Source of the DNA: Fidelibacterota bacterium
GTDB lineage: Bacteria > Fidelibacterota > JAANXI01
Length of the DNA: 16,500 nt
Direction of reading: 5' to 3'
Assembly (NCBI GenBank): GCA_018263365.1
Contig: JAANXI010000136.1
Coordinates: 1-16,500, forward strand
Positions within the stretch are counted from its first letter, which is position 1. Each line of letters starts with the position of its first letter. A program made the translations under genes and the position numbers. Shown here piece after piece: positions 7,021 to 13,977 of this stretch. The notes under the pieces were generated by a model. It did not search any database. It was not told the origin of the DNA and was given only the letters and a program-made list of their open reading frames with translations.

Positions 7021-7383
7021 ATGGAAAAAGAACAATTAGGATATTTTAAGGATATTATTCTGAAAAAGCGGAAAAAACTGGTGGAAGAATTGGACTCGAT
7101 CCGGGAAAACGCCACCAGCGACTCCGGTTCCAGTTCGGGGGATTCTACCTATGCGTATCACATGGCGGACGTAGGAACGGATGCTCAGGAGCGTGAGAAA
7201 GCATTTCTGTGGTTGGCGCGCGAGAACAAATACCTCTCCCATCTGAATGCGGCCCTGGAACGCATCGAAAGCGGAGAATACGGGCATTGTGCTTCCTGCG
7301 GGGAACAGATCAAAAAAGAACGGCTCGAAGAAGTCCCCCATACAACCCATTGCGTGGCGTGCAAAAACAAAGAACGCCGGTAA
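7021..7383 (+). CDS. DksA/TraR-family C4 zinc-finger protein
   Basis: A 120-residue relative of DksA, which binds in the RNA polymerase secondary channel and, with ppGpp, tunes transcription of ribosomal and amino-acid genes. Residues 1-30 and 55-85 form the helical hairpin. At its tip MADVGTDAQERE (48-59) holds Asp50, Asp54 and Ala55, similar to the acidic tip of DksA but closer to the TraR/YteA-like pattern. The C-terminal finger has CASC (90-93) and CVAC (111-114), all four zinc cysteines present. A Ser/Gly-rich linker (31-42) is unusual-looking but common in such proteins. AAGGAG (7008-7013) sits 7 bases before the ATG, and the gene starts 21 bases after ileS, so they are probably co-transcribed. 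In several bacterial groups ileS, dksA/traR, lspA and rluD are neighbours; here lspA is absent. Whether it acts like true DksA is not shown. Confidence 0.88.
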   Translation: MEKEQLGYFKDIILKKRKKLVEELDSIRENATSDSGSSSGDSTYAYHMADVGTDAQEREKAFLWLARENKYLSHLNAALERIESGEYGHCASCGEQIKKERLEEVPHTTHCVACKNKERR

Positions 7384-7581
7384 ATCCCCATCTTTCAAGT
7401 ATTTCTGTGAGGATTGACCGCCCAGTATTCCGTTTTTTCTTTTATCAAATCATATTTGGTTGTATGGAGTGAATAACTGTAATCAATGGCGCATTTGTCT
7501 CGGTCCACTATTTTATCCATCGGATCGTATTTCAGATGAAAAGTTGTGATTTATCTGATACATTGTAGGCAAGATGGGCAT

Positions 7582-7606
7582 TATATTATTACAGATTCAG
7601 TGAATC
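7582..7606 (+). promoter_or_regulatory. AT-rich -10-like box and short inverted repeat before rluD
   Basis: The 223-bp gap between the zinc-finger gene and rluD has no gene. TATATT (7582-7587) could be a -10 box, but no well-spaced -35 is evident (TTGTAG at 7563 is too close). GATTCAGTGAATC (7594-7606) is a perfect 6-1-6 inverted repeat ending at the base before the rluD ATG. No Shine-Dalgarno precedes that ATG. A start near 7594 would give a leader of about a dozen bases. Tentative. Confidence 0.3.
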
Positions 7607-8602
7607 ATGAAAACTGAGACAGAAATCATCGAAATCACTGTTCCGGCCAGGCGGCAGGAAGGCGAACGCATAGATAAATATCTCGCCAGGGCCATAAATC
7701 ATATCTCGCGTAATCAATTACAGTACCTGATTGACGATCACCAGGTGTTGGTAAACTCCGAACCAGTCAAAGCCAGCTACAACATCACTCCCGGCGATGA
7801 AATCCGCGTTTCCATTCCGCAAAAGCCAAAGTTGGAAGTGGAACCGGAGCCCATTCCCATCGATGTGATCTACGAGGATGCCAAGATGATCGCTATTAAC
7901 AAGGCGCCGGATATCGTAGTCCATCCGGGCGTCGGGAACAGTAACGGAACACTGGTCAACGCGTTGCTGCACCATACCGAAAAGTTGGCGGAAACGGACA
8001 GTCCGATACGGCCGGGCCTCGTCCATCGTCTGGACAAGGAGACGTCGGGAGTACTGCTTGCTGCCAAAGATGACGAGACGCACCGGCGCCTCTCCGGACA
8101 ATTCGAAGATCGAGTCGTGGAAAAGGAATACCGCGCCTGGGTGTGGAGAGTGCCAGCGCCTCCTTCCGGAACCATCAAAAAAGCAATCGGCCGTCATCCC
8201 AGAGATCGGAAAAAATTCGCGCTCCAGCCGCAGGGAAAGCGCGCGGTCACGCACTTTTCTGTGCTGGAAGACCATGAAATAGTGAGTCTGTTGCAGTTGA
8301 AAATCGAAACCGGGCGCACGCACCAGATTCGGGTACACTGTAAAAGTCTGGGACACCCGGTTGTAGGAGATTCCACGTATAATGGGCGAACCAAACGGTT
8401 GAAAGCGCTCTCGGTCAGTGACCGCAAATGGGGGCTCCGGATACTGGAGATTATGACCCGGCAGGCGTTGCACGCGTATCGCATCGGCTTTAATCATCCG
8501 TGGACGGGCAAATGGATGGAGCTGGTCGCCCCGCTGCCGGCGGATTTTCTCCGGGTGAGCAAGGTCCTGGAAGAGCGGGAAGAGGTATTCTATCAGGTAT
8601 GA
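7607..8602 (+). CDS. rluD: RluD-type 23S rRNA pseudouridine synthase
   Basis: Converts uridines of large-subunit rRNA to pseudouridine, aiding ribosome assembly. The 331 residues match the RluA/RluD family. An S4 RNA-binding domain lies at about 20-75 (ERIDKYLARAINHISRNQLQ, then GDEIRVSIP). The catalytic domain runs from about 88 to 325 with the signature HRLDKETSG (140-148), in which Asp143 is the catalytic nucleophile. Further family blocks are VVHPGVGN (104-111), LKIETGRTHQIRVH and GHPVVGDSTYNG. The presence of S4 plus this length favours RluD over RluA, which lacks S4; RluC-type specificity cannot be excluded. The ATG at 7607 has no Shine-Dalgarno but begins the conserved fold properly, and no better start is seen. 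Its stop overlaps the next gene by 4 bases (ATGA). Confidence 0.93.
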   Translation: MKTETEIIEITVPARRQEGERIDKYLARAINHISRNQLQYLIDDHQVLVNSEPVKASYNITPGDEIRVSIPQKPKLEVEPEPIPIDVIYEDAKMIAINKAPDIVVHPGVGNSNGTLVNALLHHTEKLAETDSPIRPGLVHRLDKETSGVLLAAKDDETHRRLSGQFEDRVVEKEYRAWVWRVPAPPSGTIKKAIGRHPRDRKKFALQPQGKRAVTHFSVLEDHEIVSLLQLKIETGRTHQIRVHCKSLGHPVVGDSTYNGRTKRLKALSVSDRKWGLRILEIMTRQALHAYRIGFNHPWTGKWMELVAPLPADFLRVSKVLEEREEVFYQV

Positions 8603-9510
8603 GCGCATTGGAGTCACATATCGGCGACTTTCTGGAATCATTGGCAGAAAAGCGATACTCCGAACACACTCAGCGGGCGTACTCTCAGGACCTGGCTACG
8701 TTCACTGAGTTTTGCCAGGAGTACTATGCAATGGACACAGTTGAGCCTGACCTCATAGACAAACAGACAATTCGACATTTCCTGGGGAAGTTAGTAGAGG
8801 ATGATCTGAGCAGGAAAACCATTGCCCGGAAGTTGGCTGCACTAAAATCTTTTTATAAGTGGGCGGTACAGATTGACAGAATCGCCAAAAATCCGACATT
8901 AACGATTCCAACCCCAAAGGTGCGGAAATCACTGCCAAAATACCTCGATGAGGACGAAATCACCTCCATTATGGAAAAGCCGGATGTATCAACGTTCGTA
9001 GGAAAGCGGGATCGGGCCATCCTTGAACTGTTCTACAGTACCGGCGTCCGAATCAGTGAGCTGGCAGAACTATCGCTGGGACAGGTGAACCAGCAAAAAC
9101 TGACGCTACGCGTGTATGGCAAAGGCAGTAAGGAGCGGGTTGTCCCCTATTCCGAGATCGCGCAAGAGGCCTTGGCCGATTATTTGTCCGAACGACGAAA
9201 CAAGTTTACCATTGGTCAATATAAAAATGATATGCCGGTATTTGTCAGCACGAGGAATAATCGAATTTCTGCCAGACAGGTACGAAACCGTGTCACGCAT
9301 TACCTGAAGCAGGTGAGCGAGCAGGTGCATGTTTCACCGCATACCCTGCGGCACTCGTTTGCAACGCATCTACTGGATCACGGCGCTGATCTCCGGGCGG
9401 TGAAAGACCTGCTTGGACATGAAAGTCTCTCAACAACACAAATCTACACCCATGTAAAAGTGGGAAAAATGAAGGAGGTGTATCAACAGGCCCATCCCAG
9501 AGCGGACTAA
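8599..9510 (+). CDS. XerC/XerD-type tyrosine recombinase
   Basis: Site-specific recombinase of the Xer type, which resolves chromosome dimers at dif near the terminus, often with a partner. With the start at 8599 it has 303 residues, normal for XerC/XerD. A SAM-like DNA-binding domain covers about 1-90 (YSEHTQRAYSQDL, SRKTIARKLAALKSFYKW). The catalytic domain (about 113-295) has every active residue: Arg151 (TGVRISEL), Lys175 (YGKGSKER), His248 and Arg251 (SPHTLRHSFATH), His274 (LLGHESLSTTQ) and the nucleophile Tyr283 (QIYTH). The ATG overlaps the rluD stop as ATGA and fits the family N-terminus; an upstream in-frame start at 8500 would add 33 residues inside rluD and is rejected. The position among housekeeping genes, not beside phage genes, supports chromosomal Xer rather than an integrase. 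XerC versus XerD cannot be settled from this sequence. Confidence 0.93.
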   Translation: MSALESHIGDFLESLAEKRYSEHTQRAYSQDLATFTEFCQEYYAMDTVEPDLIDKQTIRHFLGKLVEDDLSRKTIARKLAALKSFYKWAVQIDRIAKNPTLTIPTPKVRKSLPKYLDEDEITSIMEKPDVSTFVGKRDRAILELFYSTGVRISELAELSLGQVNQQKLTLRVYGKGSKERVVPYSEIAQEALADYLSERRNKFTIGQYKNDMPVFVSTRNNRISARQVRNRVTHYLKQVSEQVHVSPHTLRHSFATHLLDHGADLRAVKDLLGHESLSTTQIYTHVKVGKMKEVYQQAHPRAD

Positions 9511-9559
9511 GTACAAAGAGCAACCGACGATGTTCAATTGGTAAGATAAGGAGGCAGTA

Positions 9560-9850
9560 ATGCAACTCGAATTAACTGTACGTCATTTTGATTTGTCAGA
9601 TAATTATAAAGAATATGCCATTCAGGAAGTTGAGAGCCTGACGCAGTATTGGGATCGGATCGTCGACGGGCAGATCGTCTTTGATCAGGAAGGATCGGAT
9701 TATATGGTCGAGGTTATATTGCGTGTCTCCGGAAAAACATTAGCAGTCAGTGATACAAGTGATGATATCATGAAGGCCATTGACAGCGCCGTGAACAAGA
9801 TGCGACGGCGCCTGAAGAAATATAAAGGAAAGATAATTAGTCATTCGTAG
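9560..9850 (+). CDS. hpf: Ribosome hibernation promoting factor, short form
   Basis: Binds the 30S decoding region and silences idle ribosomes in slow growth or stationary phase. Its 96 residues make it the short HPF/YfiA type: a beta-alpha-beta-beta-beta-alpha fold (MQLELTVRHFDLSDNYKEYA at the start, helix 2 KAIDSAVNKMRRRLKKYKGK at 71-90) with a basic rRNA-binding C-terminal helix. It lacks the C-terminal extension of long HPF that dimerises ribosomes by itself, so 100S formation would need a partner such as RMF, or it may only inactivate monomers. TAAGGAGG (9547-9554) stands 5 bases before the ATG, the strongest ribosome-binding site in the window together with that of degP, suggesting high output. 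It opens a tight run with hprK (6-bp gap) and the MCE gene, reminiscent of the enterobacterial hpf-ptsN-rapZ-ptsO arrangement. Confidence 0.92.
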   Translation: MQLELTVRHFDLSDNYKEYAIQEVESLTQYWDRIVDGQIVFDQEGSDYMVEVILRVSGKTLAVSDTSDDIMKAIDSAVNKMRRRLKKYKGKIISHS

Positions 9851-9856
9851 GGGAAC

Positions 9857-10828
9857 GTGGCAAACCGAATTACATTAGCGGATTTTTTCTCCCAGCACGG
9901 CAAAACGCTATCGCTGGAGCATCTGAACCAGCAGGTGAGTCTGGAGCGCTCCCTGACCACGGCACAGCTCAACCGGCCTGGACTTGAACTGGTCGGATAC
10001 TGGGATTTCTTCGTGCCAGAGCGTATCCAGGTCTTTGGAAATAAGGAAATCGCCTTCCTGGACTCGTTACCGGATGACGATCTGTACGATATGATGACCC
10101 GGCTCTTTGAAATGGACGTGCCGAGTATCATCTTTGCCAATAATCTGGATCCCAAGCAGATGATTCTGGGGCGGGCCGATGAATACGGGATACCGGTCTT
10201 TCGTTCCGAGTTGTCGGCCACGGATTTTATGGGCAAGATGAACGAACTGCTGAGCAGCGAGTTTGCACCGACCACCAATATACATGGCAGCATGGTAGAT
10301 GTGTATGGCATCGGCTTACTGTTTACCGGCCGCAGCGGGATCGGGAAAAGCGAAGTTGCGCTTGATTTGGTGGAGCGGGGACACCGGCTGGTCGCCGACG
10401 ATGTGGTCAAGATCAGGCGGGAAGGAACGCACGTCCTAATCGGCTGCGGACATGAACTGCTGGAACATCATCTGGAAGTGCGTGGCGTGGGAATCGTGGA
10501 TGTGCGCAGGCTGTTCGGGATTCGGAGTATCCGGGTGCAAAAGCGCCTCGAAGTGATGGTGGAACTTGCCGAGTGGCAGGAAGGTGTGGATTACGAGCGG
10601 CTTGGTATTGAAGAAGAATACACGACGATTCTCGACGTGGATATTCCACTCGTCCGGTTGCCGATCTTCCCCGGCAAAAATATCACAGTTATCAGTGAAG
10701 TGATTGCCCTGAACCAGTTGGTGAAAATATACGGAGAGAATCCCGCCAGGGAGTTTCAATCCCATCTGATGGAGAAAATCAAGGAACAGTCGGAACTACG
10801 CGAATACCTAAGCAGGGACTTCGAATAG
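9857..10828 (+). CDS. hprK: HPr kinase/phosphorylase
   Basis: Phosphorylates, and dephosphorylates, a serine of HPr, the phosphocarrier of the PTS; in many Gram-negative bacteria it acts in a regulatory rather than sugar-transport system. The 323 residues match the family. An N-terminal domain covers about 1-130, and the kinase domain has His143 (NIHGSMVDVYG), the P-loop GRSGIGKS (158-165), HRLVADDVV (176-184) with Asp181/Asp182, and the HprK signature EVRGVGIVDVRRLFG (207-221). The later PIFPGKNI (269-276) corresponds to the conserved P-x-x-P-G-[RK]-N loop that contacts HPr, with Lys in place of the more usual Arg. GTG start at 9857, preceded by GGGG at very short spacing. It is 6 bases from hpf and abuts the MCE gene. 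No ptsH, ptsI or ptsN lies in the window, so its partner must be elsewhere. Confidence 0.93.
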   Translation: MANRITLADFFSQHGKTLSLEHLNQQVSLERSLTTAQLNRPGLELVGYWDFFVPERIQVFGNKEIAFLDSLPDDDLYDMMTRLFEMDVPSIIFANNLDPKQMILGRADEYGIPVFRSELSATDFMGKMNELLSSEFAPTTNIHGSMVDVYGIGLLFTGRSGIGKSEVALDLVERGHRLVADDVVKIRREGTHVLIGCGHELLEHHLEVRGVGIVDVRRLFGIRSIRVQKRLEVMVELAEWQEGVDYERLGIEEEYTTILDVDIPLVRLPIFPGKNITVISEVIALNQLVKIYGENPAREFQSHLMEKIKEQSELREYLSRDFE

Positions 10829-11737
10829 ATGGAACGCCAGCATAAGCTTGAATTGATCGTGGGAGCGACTGTTCTGTTTGCGATTGCCGTGGTTATCGCC
10901 GTAATTCTGTGGGGGCGCGGCGCGCTTTTCGACGGCCGCACACAGGAAATCACCATGAAATTTAATCAGGTGGGTGGTTTAACGCCCAGTGATGTGGTAA
11001 GCGTCTCCGGTGTGAACGTCGGCCGCGTGAAGACAATCCGGATTGAGCAGGATTCGGTGGTTGTCACTGCGCGGATAGAAAAGGATGTCCCGCTCAGGAG
11101 AGATGCGAAGGCGGCTATTGTCAATGCGGAATTGATGGGCGGGAAAAAGATTGACCTCAAACCGGGAAAGTCGCAGGAATCGTTTCCGGAAGAGAAAATA
11201 ATCATTGGAGATTACGTCCCCGGTATTATGGATTTGGCCGGGGTCCTTGAAAACAGGGAAGGCGATTTGAATACTCTGCTTTCCGATCTGATTGTGACCG
11301 TCAGGAGCCTGAAAGAGCTCCTTGGCAACGGTCAGGAGGAAGAGGGCGATCTTCGAACGGTTATGGAGAACCTGGCCTCCACCACGGCCCGGGTAGATAC
11401 GTTAATGAAGGTAAATGAAGTGGCAATCCGGAGGACGCTCGATAATCTCGAAGAAAGTTCAAAAATCCTGCGGAATTTCATGGGAAGCGAAGAGCGGAGG
11501 GCGAAAGCGCTCCTCGCTGCGGGGGAAACGCTTTCCGGCAAATTGAATACGCTTTCCGATTCCACGCAGATACTGTTAAACAAAATGAATGATCCCTCAA
11601 CAACTGTCGGTAAGTTAGTACGGGATGATAGTCTGTATTATCAGGTGAGCCACGCGGCCGTTTCTCTCGATTCGCTGTTAACCGATATCCGTGAAAACCC
11701 AAAAAAATATCTGAATGTTAAAGTCAGTCCATTTTAA
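10829..11737 (+). CDS. MCE/MlaD-family membrane-anchored lipid-transport protein
   Basis: Probable substrate-binding part of an envelope phospholipid transport system. The 302 residues comprise one N-terminal membrane helix (about 8-28, after a basic start), one MCE domain (about 38-133, with VGGLTPSDVVSVSGVNVGRVKTI at 48-70 and AELMGGKKIDL at 100-110), and a long helical tail (about 135-290) rich in Leu and charged residues that probably forms the stalk or barrel spanning the periplasm. The end (ENPKKYLNV, about 290-298) resembles the conserved tail of MCE proteins in Bacteroidota and relatives. The ATG follows the hprK TAG with no spacer; AGGGA (10814-10818) inside hprK can serve as ribosome-binding site. 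No MlaE permease or MlaF ATPase is adjacent, so this is a separated subunit. The MCE family is secure; the transported lipid is not known. Confidence 0.88.
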   Translation: MERQHKLELIVGATVLFAIAVVIAVILWGRGALFDGRTQEITMKFNQVGGLTPSDVVSVSGVNVGRVKTIRIEQDSVVVTARIEKDVPLRRDAKAAIVNAELMGGKKIDLKPGKSQESFPEEKIIIGDYVPGIMDLAGVLENREGDLNTLLSDLIVTVRSLKELLGNGQEEEGDLRTVMENLASTTARVDTLMKVNEVAIRRTLDNLEESSKILRNFMGSEERRAKALLAAGETLSGKLNTLSDSTQILLNKMNDPSTTVGKLVRDDSLYYQVSHAAVSLDSLLTDIRENPKKYLNVKVSPF

Positions 11738-11761
11738 TTGTTGGAACAAAGGAGTCTGAAC

Positions 11762-12733
11762 ATGCGAGCAATTATTCCGGCAGCCGGGCGCGGCACGCGC
11801 CTTCGGCCCCACACCCACACGCTACCGAAAGTATTGTTGAATGTCGCAGGTAAACCTATTATCGGACATATCATTGAGGGGTTACAAAAGGATGGCATCG
11901 ACGCACTGACAGTGATCATTGGATACCAGGGCGAAAAGGTCTCCGATTATATCGATGCGAATTTTGATATTCCTGCGAAATATGTCATACAGCACGAACG
12001 AAAAGGGCTGGGCCATGCTATTGGAATGGGGCTGGAAGATACCGATGATCCGGCGTTGATTCTCCTTGGCGATACTATTTTCGACGCCGATTTTGCCGAT
12101 ATTTTAGAGATAGACGGTACTACCATCGGTGTAACGGAAGTCGATGATCCCCGTAGGTTTGGTGTAGTTGAAGTGGATGGAGCGCTGGTCACAAAACTTG
12201 TGGAAAAGCCGGATGATCCACCATCGAACCTTGCTATTATGGGTATTTACAAAATCGCGAGCCAGCGACGGCTGAAATCGGCAATCGATGAGATCGTTGA
12301 AAAAGATATTACTACCAAAGGCGAGTACCAGTTGACGGATGCCCTGCAGGTAATGATCGAGCAGGGTGAAAAAATCAGGATTTCAAAAGTAAAGGGCTGG
12401 TATGATTGTGGTAAAAAGGAGACGCTGCTGGAAACGAACCGGTACCTATTGCAGTCGAAACACAATGGGCGGGAAATCGAAGGGAATATCGTGGTTCCGC
12501 CTGTGTATATCGGAGAAAATTGCGAGTTTGAAAATAGCATTATTGGTCCGTTTACCACCATAGGTAATAATACGTCAGTGAAAAATTCGATAATCAGTAA
12601 TTCAATCGTTGGCCCGGGGACGAAACTCACCGGGTGCAATCTGGAAGGATCATTAATAGGCGAAGCAGCCGTGGTGAGAGGATTAGTGCAACACCTGAAT
12701 GTAGGCGACCATTCGGAAATTGATTTCAGTTGA
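11762..12733 (+). CDS. Sugar-1-phosphate nucleotidyltransferase with left-handed beta-helix tail
   Basis: Joins a sugar-1-phosphate to an NTP, releasing pyrophosphate and giving an NDP-sugar for cell-surface glycans. The 323 residues have an N-terminal Rossmann-like domain (1 to about 235) with AAGRGTRLRPHTHTLPKVLL (7-26), where Arg13 and Lys23 are the usual catalytic residues, metal-site Asp104 (LLGDTIFD) and second metal-site Asp215 (GWYDCG). From about 242 a hexapeptide-repeat helix follows (VVPPVYIGENCEF, GPFTTIGNNTSV, NSIVGPGTKL). This layout matches RmlA-long/StrD-like glucose-1-phosphate thymidylyl- or uridylyltransferases; the tail is too short and lacks the marks of the GlmU acetyltransferase. 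The ATG at 11762 is chosen over a TTG at 11738 because AAAGGAG (11748-11754) lies 7 bases before it and MRAIIPAAG is the family start. No glycan genes are adjacent, so base and sugar are undetermined. Confidence 0.88.
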   Translation: MRAIIPAAGRGTRLRPHTHTLPKVLLNVAGKPIIGHIIEGLQKDGIDALTVIIGYQGEKVSDYIDANFDIPAKYVIQHERKGLGHAIGMGLEDTDDPALILLGDTIFDADFADILEIDGTTIGVTEVDDPRRFGVVEVDGALVTKLVEKPDDPPSNLAIMGIYKIASQRRLKSAIDEIVEKDITTKGEYQLTDALQVMIEQGEKIRISKVKGWYDCGKKETLLETNRYLLQSKHNGREIEGNIVVPPVYIGENCEFENSIIGPFTTIGNNTSVKNSIISNSIVGPGTKLTGCNLEGSLIGEAAVVRGLVQHLNVGDHSEIDFS

Positions 12734-12802
12734 TTCTGCCTCGCCATTTACCTAAAATTCATTCTTTCGAAATAACGGAGATACAGAGGAGCGAAACATC
12801 GT

Positions 12803-13963
12803 ATGGGCTCATATCTTTTTACATCTGAATCGGTAACGGAAGGCCATCCGGACAAAATCGCCGATCAGATTTCGGACAGTGTGCTGGACGCTATTCTTGA
12901 AGATGATCCGCATGGTCGCGTGGCGTGTGAAACGTTTGTGTCTACCGGATTAGTACTTGTCGGAGGAGAAATTACCACTGAAACGTATGTGGACTTTCCG
13001 GACCTGGTCAGGGGCACTATCAAGCGCATCGGATATATTGATGCTGCCATGGGATTTGATTATCAAACCTGCTCCGTTTTATCGGCTGTGGGAAAGCAGT
13101 CGCCGGATATTGCGCAGGGCGTTGATGAAAATACCGGACTGCACAAAGAGCAGGGCGCAGGCGACCAGGGCATGATGTTCGGCTATGCGGTGAATGAGAC
13201 CGATGAACTCATGCCGCTCACCATTCAGTTAGCTCATGCGCTGACGAAACGGCTTTCGGTCGTTCGAAATGAGGGCATTCTTCCGTATTTACGCCCGGAC
13301 GGCAAAGCTCAGGTGACGGTCAGTTACGATGAAGGGACCCAGGAACCGTTAGCCGTGCACACCGTTGTGGTCTCCACCCAGCATGATGAGGCCGTAAGCC
13401 TGGATCAAATCAAAAAAGATGTTCTGAAGCACGTTATTAAACCGGTGTTGCCCGCAGAGCTGACGGATTATGATACGCTCATCACACATATCAATCCGAC
13501 CGGCCGTTTTGTCATCGGTGGCCCGATGGGGGATGCAGGAGTGACCGGACGGAAAATCATCGTGGATACCTACGGTGGAGCCGCTCCGCACGGTGGAGGA
13601 GCCTTCTCAGGCAAAGATCCCTCAAAAGTTGACCGATCCGCAGCGTATGCAGCAAGATATGCCGCAAAAAATGTGGTGGCGGCCGGATTAGCAGAGAAAT
13701 GCTCCGTAGAACTGGCGTATGCCATCGGCGTGGCTGATCCGGTCTCTGTGTATGTGGATACGCACGGGACAGGAAAAATTGATAATCAAACCTTACAAGA
13801 GGCGGTTGCGGAGCATTTTCCGCTCAAGCCGCAGGCAATTATCTCCCATTTTGATTTACTTCGGCCTATATACACAAAGACCGCAGCGTACGGTCACTTT
13901 GGCCGATCCGAATTTCCATGGGAGCAAACAGATAAAGTAGACAGTCTTTCAAATCTATTATAA
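12803..13963 (+). CDS. metK: S-adenosylmethionine synthetase
   Basis: Makes SAM from methionine and ATP, the cell's main methyl donor. The 386 residues are the standard bacterial length. Family marks: TSESVTEGHPDKIADQISD (7-25) with His15 and Asp17, GAGDQGMMFGYA (about 118-129), GRFVIGGPMGDAGVTGRKI, and the glycine-rich ATP-phosphate loop GGGAFSGKDPSKVDRSAAY. All expected catalytic residues appear present; the one small difference is Met for the commoner Ile in GDQG[IM]MFGYA. AGAGGAG (12785-12791) lies 11 bases before the ATG. The 69-bp leader is too short for a SAM riboswitch plus terminator, and none is seen, so SAM feedback is not evident. ahcY follows after 14 bases, so the two are very probably one transcript producing SAM and removing SAH. 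Confidence 0.97.
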   Translation: MGSYLFTSESVTEGHPDKIADQISDSVLDAILEDDPHGRVACETFVSTGLVLVGGEITTETYVDFPDLVRGTIKRIGYIDAAMGFDYQTCSVLSAVGKQSPDIAQGVDENTGLHKEQGAGDQGMMFGYAVNETDELMPLTIQLAHALTKRLSVVRNEGILPYLRPDGKAQVTVSYDEGTQEPLAVHTVVVSTQHDEAVSLDQIKKDVLKHVIKPVLPAELTDYDTLITHINPTGRFVIGGPMGDAGVTGRKIIVDTYGGAAPHGGGAFSGKDPSKVDRSAAYAARYAAKNVVAAGLAEKCSVELAYAIGVADPVSVYVDTHGTGKIDNQTLQEAVAEHFPLKPQAIISHFDLLRPIYTKTAAYGHFGRSEFPWEQTDKVDSLSNLL

Positions 13964-13977
13964 ACAAGGAGTTATTT

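Noticed and set aside
8500..8598. Longer N-terminus for the Xer recombinase starting at 8500
   Set aside because: The extra 33 residues lie within rluD, are Gly/Arg-rich and match nothing in Xer proteins; the ATGA overlap start at 8599 gives the normal family length.
7718..8641. Long reverse-strand open frame (307 codons) opposite rluD
   Set aside because: It is antisense to a complete rluD with all its motifs; its translation shows no domain and is best explained as a codon-bias shadow.
8599..9510. Integron or phage integrase
   Set aside because: There are no attC-like sites, cassettes or phage genes nearby, and length and context fit chromosomal Xer.
11738..11761. TTG start at 11738 for the nucleotidyltransferase
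   Set aside because: The ribosome-binding site at 11748-11754 lies downstream of it and directs the ATG at 11762, where the conserved MRAIIPAAG start is found.
12734..12802. Possible SAM riboswitch before metK
   Set aside because: The gap is only 69 bases, with no visible paired helices, kink-turn-like motif or terminator; it is too short for the known SAM riboswitch classes with an expression platform.
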